A stretch of 64,000 nt of DNA from the NCBI GenBank assembly GCA_019638115.1, contig JAHBUK010000002.1, forward strand, positions 813,867 to 877,866. The letters run 5' to 3'. Below are positions 9,007 through 16,927 of the stretch, piece after piece. Source of the stretch: Flavobacteriales bacterium. Lineage in GTDB: Bacteria; Bacteroidota; Bacteroidia; Flavobacteriales_F; PHOS-HE28. The translations under genes were made by a program, and so were the position numbers. Numbering within the stretch: position 1 is the first letter of the stretch; every line of letters begins with the position of its first letter. The notes beneath the pieces were generated by a model, which had not been told where the DNA came from, made no database searches, and was given only the letters and a program-made list of their open reading frames with translations.

Positions 9007-9875
9007 ACCGCCGCAAAGCCCTTCAACTCATGAGCATCGCACCGCTGGGCGCCGCGTTGACGCTGCGCGAACTGGGCCGCGCCGTGGAGGACCTCCCCTC
9101 CACCCCCACCATGCCGATGCTCTTCTTGGGCCACGGCAGCCCGATGAACGCCATCGAGGACAACGCCTTCACACAGGGCTGGCGGGCCGTCGCGAAGAAC
9201 CTCCCCAAGCCGAACGCCATCCTGTGCATCAGCGCGCATTGGGAGACCAAGGGCACCTTCGTCACCGGCATGGAGAAGCCGCGCACCATCCACGACTTCG
9301 GTGGCTTCCCCAAGGAGCTCTTCGCGGTGCAGTATCCCGCGCCCGGCAGTCCGGCGCTGGTCAAGCAGACCCAGGAGGTGGTGACCAGCGCGCACATCGG
9401 TGTCGACCACCAATGGGGCCTGGACCATGGCGCATGGAGCGTGATCATCCACCTCTATCCCAAGGCCGATGTACCCGTGGTGCAACTGAGCCTGGACCGT
9501 GGCCTATCGCCGCAAAAGCACTATGCGCTGGCGCGTGAGCTGGGTGCGCTGCGCAGGAAGGGCGTGCTGATCGTGGGCAGCGGCAACATGGTACACAACC
9601 TGGGCGTGATCGACTGGCGCAATCCCGAGGGCGGCTACGACTGGGCGGTGGAGGCCAACACGCGCATGAAGGAGCTGATCATGAACGAGGGCCACGCGCA
9701 ATTGGCGGACTACCGTGCGCAGGGCAGAGCGTTCCAGCTAAGCATCCCCACGCCGGAACACTACCTGCCGCTGCTCTACGTGCTGGGGCTGAAAGACCGC
9801 AAGGAGCCCCTGAAGCTCTTCAACGACCGCACGGTGATGGGGAGCATTGCGATGACGAGCGTGATGGTGGGGTAG
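9003..9875 (+). CDS. ygiD: DODA-type extradiol ring-opening dioxygenase (YgiD-like)
   Basis: A zinc/iron-dependent class III extradiol dioxygenase of the 4,5-DOPA dioxygenase (YgiD/LigB) family, 290 aa. Recognisable blocks are MPMLFLGHGSPMNAI (metal-ligand His in GHGSP), ILCISAHWET (second His), DHQWGLDHGAWSVIIHLYPKADVPVVQLSLD, and LIVGSGNMVHNLGVI near residue 200. The N-terminus MDRRKALQLMSIAPLGAALTL has a twin-Arg and a hydrophobic stretch, like many Bacteroidota versions, so export is possible but the RR motif is not a full Tat consensus. It ends only 13 bp from the convergent TonB receptor. The physiological substrate in this organism is unknown. Confidence 0.9.
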   Translation: MDRRKALQLMSIAPLGAALTLRELGRAVEDLPSTPTMPMLFLGHGSPMNAIEDNAFTQGWRAVAKNLPKPNAILCISAHWETKGTFVTGMEKPRTIHDFGGFPKELFAVQYPAPGSPALVKQTQEVVTSAHIGVDHQWGLDHGAWSVIIHLYPKADVPVVQLSLDRGLSPQKHYALARELGALRRKGVLIVGSGNMVHNLGVIDWRNPEGGYDWAVEANTRMKELIMNEGHAQLADYRAQGRAFQLSIPTPEHYLPLLYVLGLKDRKEPLKLFNDRTVMGSIAMTSVMVG

Positions 9876-9888
9876 ATCACTGTACAGT

Positions 9889-12465
9889 TCAGAACATCGT
9901 CCGCAGCGTGACCCCGTACATCCGCGGATCACCCAGCACCGAACCGTAGTGCCCGGCATTCCCGGCCCCAGGCAGCAAAAGCTCGTGGTAGTCCTGGTCC
10001 AGCAGGTTGCGCGCCCAGAAGAATACCGTGAGCCCTTCGTTCGCGCGGAATCCAAGACGGGCGTTCAGCAGTGCGTAGCCATCGATGTTGAGGTACTGCG
10101 AGGGCGAGGGGCTGCTGGAGAAGCGTGACCGTGCGAAGGCATCGATCCCCAGGAAGGTCTGTCCCGCCTTGCCCAGCAGCCGGCCGTCGCGCGTGGTGAT
10201 CTCACCTCCCAACGAACCGGCCCATGGCGAGATGCCTGGAAGCTGACCACCGGAGATGTCCTTGAAGGCTACAGGAGCGCCGGTTTCCTCCAAGGGCACC
10301 GGTGCGTTGGGGAAGCGCACGTAGATACCCTCGGTCCAAGCCACTGCTCCATAGAGGGCAAGCCAATCCAGACCACGCCACGATGCGTCCACCTCCACGC
10401 CGATCACCCGCACTTGGTCCGCATTGGCCAGATAGCCCCGGTTCACACCCAACTGTGCGGTCTGCACCAATGTCTGGTAGTCGGTGATGTCCGTGTGGTG
10501 GAAGGTGGCGTTGAGAATTGCCGTGCGACCAGGGCTCCACTTCCATCCCAACTCCCAGTGGCGCACGAATTCCGGCTTGATCACGGCGAGATCGAGCAAG
10601 GGCTCGCCGGCCTGCGTGGGCAGCCCACCGAGGTTCACGCCCACCGGCTTGAAACTGGTAGAGTACGTCGCGAAGAGATTGAGCTTCTCAGTGGCCTTGA
10701 ACGACACGGTGAGCTGGCCGGAGAGATTGTCCTCCTGCGCATCGGCTTGAAAGGCCTGGTCGGAATAGACCGAACGTTGCAGGGCGATCAGTGCCGGATC
10801 ATCGGTCTGCAACCCGCCGTAGGCCCGGCGCTCATAGTCCACCGCTTTTTCGTCGTAGTTGAAACGTATGCCGGGCAGCACATGCAGGCGCTTCAACACC
10901 TCCCAATCGAGCTGGGCGAACACCGCTCCGCTGAAGCTCGTCAGCTTCGATCTCGTCTCGATACCGTAGCCGTCCAGTAGTCCCGGTGTCTGCCAGAGGG
11001 GGTTGGTGTTGTTCTGGATGAAGCGCCATTGCGCCGGGCCGGATTCCTCCGTGTGTACCGGGTCCGAACGGAGCTCCTGCCCGATGGCATACAGGCCGAT
11101 CACACCGCTCAGTCGTTCGCTGAAACTACCGGCGTAGCGCACCTCCTGGCTCCAGTTCCAATGGCGCGAAGGCGCCTGCGACTTGTTGAGCACGGGCAGG
11201 CCGGTGAAGTCGCGGTCGTTGGAAGGGTCCCAGATCCAGTAGCGCCAGGCGGAGGTGGAAGTGAGCGTACCCGGACCCAGTTCGGCGTCCACGTTCACCG
11301 CCACACCACCCAGATCATTGCCCGATCGCCAAGGTGTGTCATGGTCGATCCGTCGGTCGAAGGGCTTGCGGCTCGGGAGGTCGTACCCGAGGTCCGCGAT
11401 GATGTTCTCGAACTGCCGGAACTCCGCGCGCTGGGTGCGCACCACCCCGGCCACAACTTGCGCGTAGCCGTTGGGGCGCTGGCGCGTGGCATCGCCGGTT
11501 AACAATATCGAGACCTTGTCGCTGGGCTCGTAGAGCAGCTGCAGCCGTGCCCCGAGGTTGTTCAGATCGTTGACTGGTGTGCCAGTGACCACATGTTCCA
11601 ACAGCCCATCCCGCTGGGTGCCTGAGAAGGAGAAACGCATGGCGATCTTCTTCCCCAAGGGGCCGGTCACCGAACTCTTCGCTTGGATGAATCCATAGTT
11701 GCCATAGCTCAGTTCGACGGTGCCTCCGGGTGTGTAGGATGGTCGCCGCGTGGTGATGCTGAACGCGCCGGCCGTGGTGTTCTTGCCGAAGAGCGTGCCT
11801 TGCGGACCGCGCAACACCTCGATGCGCTCCACATCGATGAAGTCCAATGTGGTCACAGCGGGGCGGGCGAAGTACACGCCATCCACGTAGAAACCCGCGC
11901 CCGGGTCGATGCCATCATTGGTGAGCCCGAAGGTGGAGCCGACGCCACGGATGTTGAGCGTGGTGTTCCGTGGATTGGATGAATAGAGCTGCACGGTGGG
12001 CACCAGTTCCTTCAAACGGTTCACGTTGATGGCGCCGGCATCCTCCACCAAGGCACCGCCGATCACCGAGATCGGGATGGGCACCTCCTGTGCGGATTCC
12101 TGTCGGCGGCGCGCGGTGATCATCACCTCACCGAGTTGCTGCGCGGAAGCGATGAGCACCACTTGCAGCGGACGTGTGTCGGACACGGTGACCTCCTGTG
12201 TCACATAGCCAACGAAGGAAAATCGAAGCGTGATGGGAAGTGGCGCGGTCGACTTGAAGCTGAAAGCGCCCGAGGCATCCGTGACCGTACCGTTCTGGGT
12301 GCCCTTCTCCAATACGGTAACCCCAACCAAACCGTCCGCATGGTCCTTCTCCGTGACCCTGCCGGACACGCTCACTTGCGCCTTTAGTGGTATGGACGAG
12401 AATGCGGCCAGAAGCAGCGATCCCATCAGGCCCAACGAACGCGGGCATATTATTCCTTTATTCAT
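9889..12465 (-). CDS. TonB-dependent outer membrane receptor
   Basis: An outer-membrane beta-barrel for TonB-driven uptake, 858 aa. From the N-terminus: a signal peptide (MNKGIICPRSLGLMGSLLLAAFSSIPLKAQ); a CarboxypepD_reg-like domain (VSGRVTEKDHADGLVGVTVLEKGTQNG, about residues 30-110); a plug domain with LNIRGVG and GFYVDGVYFARPA, then IEVLRGPQGTLFGKNTTAGAFSITTR; then a barrel ending in the aromatic GVTLRTMF. Plug and barrel resemble siderophore/haem-type receptors rather than SusC. It lies 53 bp downstream of an FAD/NAD(P) protein, which in turn follows an Rrf2 regulator, so iron or redox-responsive uptake is plausible. The ligand is not determinable. Confidence 0.93.
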   Translation of the reverse strand: MNKGIICPRSLGLMGSLLLAAFSSIPLKAQVSVSGRVTEKDHADGLVGVTVLEKGTQNGTVTDASGAFSFKSTAPLPITLRFSFVGYVTQEVTVSDTRPLQVVLIASAQQLGEVMITARRRQESAQEVPIPISVIGGALVEDAGAINVNRLKELVPTVQLYSSNPRNTTLNIRGVGSTFGLTNDGIDPGAGFYVDGVYFARPAVTTLDFIDVERIEVLRGPQGTLFGKNTTAGAFSITTRRPSYTPGGTVELSYGNYGFIQAKSSVTGPLGKKIAMRFSFSGTQRDGLLEHVVTGTPVNDLNNLGARLQLLYEPSDKVSILLTGDATRQRPNGYAQVVAGVVRTQRAEFRQFENIIADLGYDLPSRKPFDRRIDHDTPWRSGNDLGGVAVNVDAELGPGTLTSTSAWRYWIWDPSNDRDFTGLPVLNKSQAPSRHWNWSQEVRYAGSFSERLSGVIGLYAIGQELRSDPVHTEESGPAQWRFIQNNTNPLWQTPGLLDGYGIETRSKLTSFSGAVFAQLDWEVLKRLHVLPGIRFNYDEKAVDYERRAYGGLQTDDPALIALQRSVYSDQAFQADAQEDNLSGQLTVSFKATEKLNLFATYSTSFKPVGVNLGGLPTQAGEPLLDLAVIKPEFVRHWELGWKWSPGRTAILNATFHHTDITDYQTLVQTAQLGVNRGYLANADQVRVIGVEVDASWRGLDWLALYGAVAWTEGIYVRFPNAPVPLEETGAPVAFKDISGGQLPGISPWAGSLGGEITTRDGRLLGKAGQTFLGIDAFARSRFSSSPSPSQYLNIDGYALLNARLGFRANEGLTVFFWARNLLDQDYHELLLPGAGNAGHYGSVLGDPRMYGVTLRTMF

Positions 12466-12518
12466 ATCGGCTTTATGTGTTTTACGGAACGGACCCAGTA
12501 CTTCGTGTTGCTGAACGA

Positions 12519-13955
12519 TCAGGCGTCGATAAATGCGAAACGGTCGGTCAACTGTGCCAACACCTGCCGCCAACCCTTGCTTTGCAGCTGTGGGCGTCGC
12601 ACGGCGATCAGCTCGGCAAGAGCGTTGGCCTGGCGGCGTATCTCGGGCACGGCCGTGCATTCCCAAAGCGTGGGCTTGCAGAGGGGGCCAATGGCAAAGA
12701 GATTTTCCGATGCGCGGCCCGAAGCATCCACCAAGGCCCCCGAGGGCTCGGTGCGGATGCCCATGTGCAAGGGATCCCAGCTCACGAAGCCCATGGCGAG
12801 CATGTCCACCAACAGTGGTTGGTCCAAGCGGCGGGCATCTGTTTGTGGACCGGTGCAATTGATCAGGTGCTTCGCCCATACGTCGATGGCCTTCCCGCTG
12901 CCACGCTCACGGCAAGCAATGCGGAGCCGATCATCGTCGACGGTGATCTTGGCAACGCGTGCTGCGAGGTTGCGTACCGAACCCGAAGCCATGGCCTGTT
13001 GTAGGCGCTGATGGACCTGTGTGGGCATTCGGTGCCGGTGGATCTCCCACAGGGGGCGCGCATTGCGCAGAAAGCGCTGGCGTTCTTCCAAGGGCATGCC
13101 CATCCACCAGTCCTGCACATGGGGCTTTACCGCATCCATCACCGCTTGCCAGGGCACCCCGGCTTCTTGCGCCGAACGTGCTTCGGTGCGCACCCAGCGC
13201 AATAGATCGGCTACGGCGTAGGGAGCTGATGGCAGCGGCTGCCGCAGTGTCCATACATGGCCCAATGCGTGTGGCAGGGATACCCGGCCACTGCGCGAGA
13301 GCACCGTGATCGCGCCCCGGTGTCCGGCGTCCTTCAGGGAGAAGAGCAGGTCCACCATGGTAAGGCCCATGCCGATGAAGACCACATCATCATCCGGCTG
13401 GATGCGGCCCAGGACACCCTCCTGCCATGGCCATGGGATGTAGGCCGGATGCTTGCGCGCGTTGGGATCCAAGCCCTTGATATGGGCGGGTGGCGCGTTG
13501 CCCAAGGCCAGAACGACCACATCGGCAGTGATGATCCGGTCATCGTCAAAACGCAGGCGGTAGCCGTGTGCCGGATGCTGATCGAGCCCGACCACTTCAC
13601 CGTGCAGCACGCTCAAACGCCGCGGGTTCTGCTCAATGGTCGCATGGAAACGATCGCTCACATAGTCGCCGAACAGATTGCGGGACACCAGGTCGCTGGG
13701 CACGGCTGCGGGCATTGGACCGGCATGCAGCCATTCCAGGAAGTCGTTCGGCTTTTCCGCGAAGAGGCTCATGTTGCCAGCCGGCACATTGAGCAATTGC
13801 TGACTGAGACGCGCCGAGTATGCCACCCCACGCTGCAATTGGCGGGTCTTGCGTTCCACCAGGGTCACGCTCACACGCTCACCGATATGCTCCAGGAGCC
13901 GCATGGCGGTGAGCGTACCACTCAGCCCTCCCCCTATCACCGCAACTTTGATCAT
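12519..13955 (-). CDS. FAD/NAD(P)-binding oxidoreductase (NAD_binding_9 / YdhS-like)
   Basis: A flavoprotein of 478 aa. The N-terminal Rossmann motif VAVIGGGLSGTLTAMRLLE (residues 4-22) and an acidic residue after beta2 (VTLVERK) bind FAD. NVPAGNMSLFAEKPNDFLEWL, then DDVVFIGMGLTMVDLLFSL near residue 190 (a second dinucleotide-type motif), fit the FAD-NAD(P)-binding YdhS/HI-type family, whose members oxidise or hydroxylate small molecules. HLINCTGPQTDARRLDQPLL and LFAIGPLCKPTLWECTAVPEIRRQA are the characteristic C-terminal blocks. It is upstream of the TonB receptor by 53 bp and behind a 19-bp palindrome. A role in processing an imported iron complex (for example reduction) is inferred only from this context. 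Confidence 0.85.
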   Translation of the reverse strand: MIKVAVIGGGLSGTLTAMRLLEHIGERVSVTLVERKTRQLQRGVAYSARLSQQLLNVPAGNMSLFAEKPNDFLEWLHAGPMPAAVPSDLVSRNLFGDYVSDRFHATIEQNPRRLSVLHGEVVGLDQHPAHGYRLRFDDDRIITADVVVLALGNAPPAHIKGLDPNARKHPAYIPWPWQEGVLGRIQPDDDVVFIGMGLTMVDLLFSLKDAGHRGAITVLSRSGRVSLPHALGHVWTLRQPLPSAPYAVADLLRWVRTEARSAQEAGVPWQAVMDAVKPHVQDWWMGMPLEERQRFLRNARPLWEIHRHRMPTQVHQRLQQAMASGSVRNLAARVAKITVDDDRLRIACRERGSGKAIDVWAKHLINCTGPQTDARRLDQPLLVDMLAMGFVSWDPLHMGIRTEPSGALVDASGRASENLFAIGPLCKPTLWECTAVPEIRRQANALAELIAVRRPQLQSKGWRQVLAQLTDRFAFIDA

Positions 13956-14051
13956 GTATCCAGCATGTTCGTTGTACCCATTCAGCCGGCATGCACGGTG
14001 CTGACATGCATGCCACCGTGGACCGGAATGATAAACATATAATTCCTATCT

Positions 14052-14070
14052 GCACTATATGATATTGTGC
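14052..14070. promoter_or_regulatory. 19-bp near-perfect palindrome, candidate operator for the FAD-TonB receptor operon
   Basis: GCACTATATGATATTGTGC reads the same on both strands except for one symmetric pair of positions. It sits 10 bp after the Rrf2 gene stop and about 97 bp before the FAD protein start, in the AT-rich spacer. A TATGTTTA box, one base off the -7 consensus, lies about 20 bp further along the minus strand. No U-run follows on the minus strand, so it is not a terminator. Binding by the neighbouring Rrf2 protein is inferred. Confidence 0.6.
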
Positions 14071-14080
14071 TAAAAAAAGA

Positions 14081-14518
14081 TCAGGACGATCCACCGAGCC
14101 TGTCCTCCCGCTTGATCACATCGGCCAGCGTGGCCTTTTTCAGCATACGCACGGTGGCCTCCCGCACTTCCACGAACACGTCGCGAATGCCACATGTCCG
14201 TTCATCCACGCATTCCTCACAGCGCTCGTAGTAGTTGTGCGTTACACAGCGCACCAGCCCGATGGCACCGTCGAAGAGGCGGATCACTTCGGCCATGTGG
14301 ATCTCCTTGGGCGCTTTGCGCAGGGTGTGCCCCCCACTCCTACCGCGCTTGCTGGTGATGAGCCCGGCATTGCGCAGGTCCACCAGGATCGCTTCCAGGA
14401 ATTTGTGTGGCACACCGGCACGCACCGCAAGGTCCGCAGCGCTCAAGGGCCCTTCGTTCCTGGCCTTGGCCAAATGGAGCAGGGCGTTCAAGGCGTACTT
14501 GGTGCGCTTGGAAAGCAT
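14081..14518 (-). CDS. Rrf2-family transcriptional regulator
   Basis: A winged-helix DNA-binding regulator of 145 aa. The N-terminal MLSKRTKYALNALLHLAKA, the helix-turn-helix LSAADLAVRAGVPHKFLEAILVDLRNAGLITSKRGRSGGHTL (the Rrf2 wing GRSGG) and KAPKEIHMAEVIRLFDG are diagnostic. Cysteines at about residues 91, 101, 104 and 112 (RCVTHNYYERC-EEC-DERTC) resemble the cluster that binds an Fe-S centre in IscR/NsrR/RirA-type members. It could therefore sense iron or redox state; this is inference. The gene is first in a minus-strand run followed by the FAD protein and the TonB receptor, with a palindrome between it and them. Confidence 0.9.
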   Translation of the reverse strand: MLSKRTKYALNALLHLAKARNEGPLSAADLAVRAGVPHKFLEAILVDLRNAGLITSKRGRSGGHTLRKAPKEIHMAEVIRLFDGAIGLVRCVTHNYYERCEECVDERTCGIRDVFVEVREATVRMLKKATLADVIKREDRLGGSS

Positions 14519-14595
14519 GGGGGGCGAAGATATCCTTTGGCATCAAGGCCAGTTGGTCCATTCCTTGTTGAGCGGTCGGATCACCATCTTGCGCC

Positions 14596-16500
14596 ATGCT
14601 TCGACCGTTTACCACTGCCCTTGTCCTGCTCACCACCCAACTCCTCCTCGCCCAGGACCCGCTCCTCAATGGCTACAGCTACTTCGCCACCGGGCCGGAT
14701 GAGGTCCGTGCCAACGACGTAAGCGCCGATGCTTTCGGCAACGTCTTCGTGGTGGGCGACTTCCGCGGAACGGTGGACCTCGATCCCGGGCCGGACGCGC
14801 TGGAGTTCGTTTCCGCCGGTGGGCCCGATCTCTACATCACCAAGCTGGACAGCATGGGCCGCGTGCTGTGGGGGCACGGCATCGGTGGCAGTGGCTTCGA
14901 CCGTGCACAGAGCGTGGCGACCCTTTCGGATGGCAGTGTAGTGGTGGTCGGCGAGTACCAGGGCACGGTGGATTTCGATCCCGGTCCCGGCCAGCTGCTG
15001 CTGACCAACGAGCCCTTCGAGGTGCGCACCTTCATCCTTCGCCTCGATGCGGACGGCGAACTGGTGTGGGCCTTCAACTTGGGCAATGGCACCCTGCCCT
15101 TCAAGGTGGTGGTGGATGCCGAGGACCGCATCTATGCCGGCGGTTACTTCCAAGGCGTCACCGACCTGGATCCCGGCCCCGGCGTGCTGCAGACCATTTC
15201 CAACGGCGGCAGCGATCCCTGGGTGGTGAAGCTCAACAGCGCCGGTGCACTCATCTGGGCGCGCAGCTTCGGTGGGCCGGGCTTCGACAACCTCATCGAC
15301 ATCGCCTTGGACGGCTTCGGCCACCTGCTGCTCACCGGCGGTTTCAGCGGCAACATGGACGCCGATCCCGGACCCGACACCTTCATCCTGCCTGCGCCCG
15401 GCGCCAACCGCCGCGATGTGTTCGTGAGCAAGTGGGACACCAGCGGCACCTTCATCTGGGCGCGGCAGTTCACCACCACCAACTTCAACACCACCGGGCT
15501 GGGCGTGTGCAGCGATCCCTGGGGCAACGTGATCACCACCGGCTTCTTCAGCGGCAACACGGACTTCGATCCCGGCCCCGGCACGGAGGTGATCAATGGC
15601 AACTACGACCTGTTCGTCCACAAGATGGACCCCGATGGGGAGTTCCTCTGGGTGCGCCACTACGGCAATCCCGACCTGGGTGCTGGCGAGGAGGTGCGCA
15701 GCGATGCGGAGGGCAACATCCATGTGGTGGGCTACGTGGGCGGCACCGTGGATTTCGATCCCGGACCGGACCAGGCCATCGTGAGCAGTACGCTGAACAG
15801 CGGTGTGCTGCTGCGCCTGGATCCTGCGGGCGACTTCATTGATGTGTACGGATGGAGCGGCGACCACAACGTAGCCCTGGCCGGCATGGACCTGCTGCCA
15901 GACGGCAATGTGCTCGTATGCGGCGGATTCCGCGGCACCTTCGACATTGATGCGGGCCCAGATACGGAGTTGGTGAGCGTGGTGGGCGAACTGGATGCTT
16001 GGGCCCTGATCGTGGGCCGCTGCACCGTGAGCGACGAACCCGAAGCCGTGGCGCAGGGCTTCATGCTCAGCACCGATGCGCCCGGCCCACTGTTCCAATG
16101 GATCGATTGCGACACCGGCGAGGACATCCCGGATGCAACGGAGGCCACCTTCGAGGCACCGGGCAATGGCAACTTTGCGGTGGCTTCGGGCACGCTGTTC
16201 TGCAAGCTGCTGTCGGACTGTGTGGAGGTGTTGGGCACGGGTGTGTCGACTTCATCCCAGGGCACAACCATGCAGATCATACCCAATCCGGCCAATGAGC
16301 AAGTAGCACTCGTTCTCAGCGAACCACTCCATCAGGCGGAGATCTTGATCCACGACGTTCAAGGCCGCTTGCTGTTCGGCCAAACAGGCATCAGTGCAAG
16401 CACGCATACCATAGACATCAGCTTCCTCGCTGCAGGCGTTCACTTCGTGCGGGTGCGCCACGCCGGGGGCACGATCGATATGCGGCTGCTTAAGCAGTAG
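14596..16500 (+). CDS. Secreted T9SS protein with seven DPGP repeats (putative beta-propeller)
   Basis: A protein of 634 aa. Signal peptide MLRPFTTALVLLTTQLLLAQ. Between residues of about 35 and 470 there are seven spaced repeats with the motif G-x-F-x-G-x-x-D-x-D-P-G-P (VVGDFRGTVDLDPGPD, VVGEYQGTVDFDPGPG, AGGYFQGVTDLDPGPG, LTGGFSGNMDADPGPD, TTGFFSGNTDFDPGPG, VVGYVGGTVDFDPGPD, VCGGFRGTFDIDAGPD). Each is about 55-60 residues and carries KLDS/KWDT and LIWARSFGG-type strands, as in SBBP-like repeat proteins. Seven copies suit a seven-bladed propeller. The C-terminal about 75 residues (IIPNPANEQVALVL ... LAAGVHFVRVRHAGG ... LLKQ) form a type A T9SS sorting domain, so the protein should be exported and cell-surface attached or released. 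Ligand unknown. Confidence 0.88.
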   Translation: MLRPFTTALVLLTTQLLLAQDPLLNGYSYFATGPDEVRANDVSADAFGNVFVVGDFRGTVDLDPGPDALEFVSAGGPDLYITKLDSMGRVLWGHGIGGSGFDRAQSVATLSDGSVVVVGEYQGTVDFDPGPGQLLLTNEPFEVRTFILRLDADGELVWAFNLGNGTLPFKVVVDAEDRIYAGGYFQGVTDLDPGPGVLQTISNGGSDPWVVKLNSAGALIWARSFGGPGFDNLIDIALDGFGHLLLTGGFSGNMDADPGPDTFILPAPGANRRDVFVSKWDTSGTFIWARQFTTTNFNTTGLGVCSDPWGNVITTGFFSGNTDFDPGPGTEVINGNYDLFVHKMDPDGEFLWVRHYGNPDLGAGEEVRSDAEGNIHVVGYVGGTVDFDPGPDQAIVSSTLNSGVLLRLDPAGDFIDVYGWSGDHNVALAGMDLLPDGNVLVCGGFRGTFDIDAGPDTELVSVVGELDAWALIVGRCTVSDEPEAVAQGFMLSTDAPGPLFQWIDCDTGEDIPDATEATFEAPGNGNFAVASGTLFCKLLSDCVEVLGTGVSTSSQGTTMQIIPNPANEQVALVLSEPLHQAEILIHDVQGRLLFGQTGISASTHTIDISFLAAGVHFVRVRHAGGTIDMRLLKQ

Positions 16501-16529
16501 ACACTGCGCGGAACCGAGACCGGCAACGC

Positions 16530-16844
16530 TCAAGCCCGCTCAAGCTTTTCTGCGCGTTCGCCCACCACCTTGCGGATCCGGTCCAACGCGCCATCCAATG
16601 CCTGCGCCAGCGTAGGTGCGTGGTGCGACACGGCAATGGGCGACCACCCGTTGATGCGCACTTCGATCAGGCAACGCTGATCGTCCTGACCATTTTTATG
16701 TGCGTTCACGTCGTTCAAATGCACTTCGACCCGGGTGATCCGTGAAGCGTGCCGTTCCAATGCGCGTTCCACTTTGTCTTCCACGGTCGTTACCACGTTC
16801 ACGTTCGCATCAACATGCTTGTCGGAATTCACTTGAATGATCAT
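16530..16844 (-). CDS. Ribosome hibernation factor, HPF/RaiA (sigma-54 modulation) family
   Basis: A small protein of 104 aa that would bind the 30S decoding region and inactivate ribosomes in stationary phase or stress. MIIQVNSDKHVDANVN and VEDKVERALERHASRITRVEVHLNDVN are the expected beta1-helix-beta2 of the fold; CLIEVRINGWSPIAVSHHAPTLAQALDGALDRIRKVVGERAEKL is the second half with the conserved A-x-D-x-A-x-D/R-L-x-R block. It is short, without the C-terminal dimerisation domain of long HPF, so it is a RaiA/short-HPF type. It is encoded 83 bp downstream of a baeRF-type gene on the same strand, which supports a shared role in ribosome hibernation. Confidence 0.88.
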   Translation of the reverse strand: MIIQVNSDKHVDANVNVVTTVEDKVERALERHASRITRVEVHLNDVNAHKNGQDDQRCLIEVRINGWSPIAVSHHAPTLAQALDGALDRIRKVVGERAEKLERA

Positions 16845-16927
16845 TCGAGTTGCGTTTTGCTCCCCACTTCCGGGGACGGTTGGACCTTTGCTTTCCTATG
16901 CGTTGCGGCATGCGTTGGCCGCGGTGA

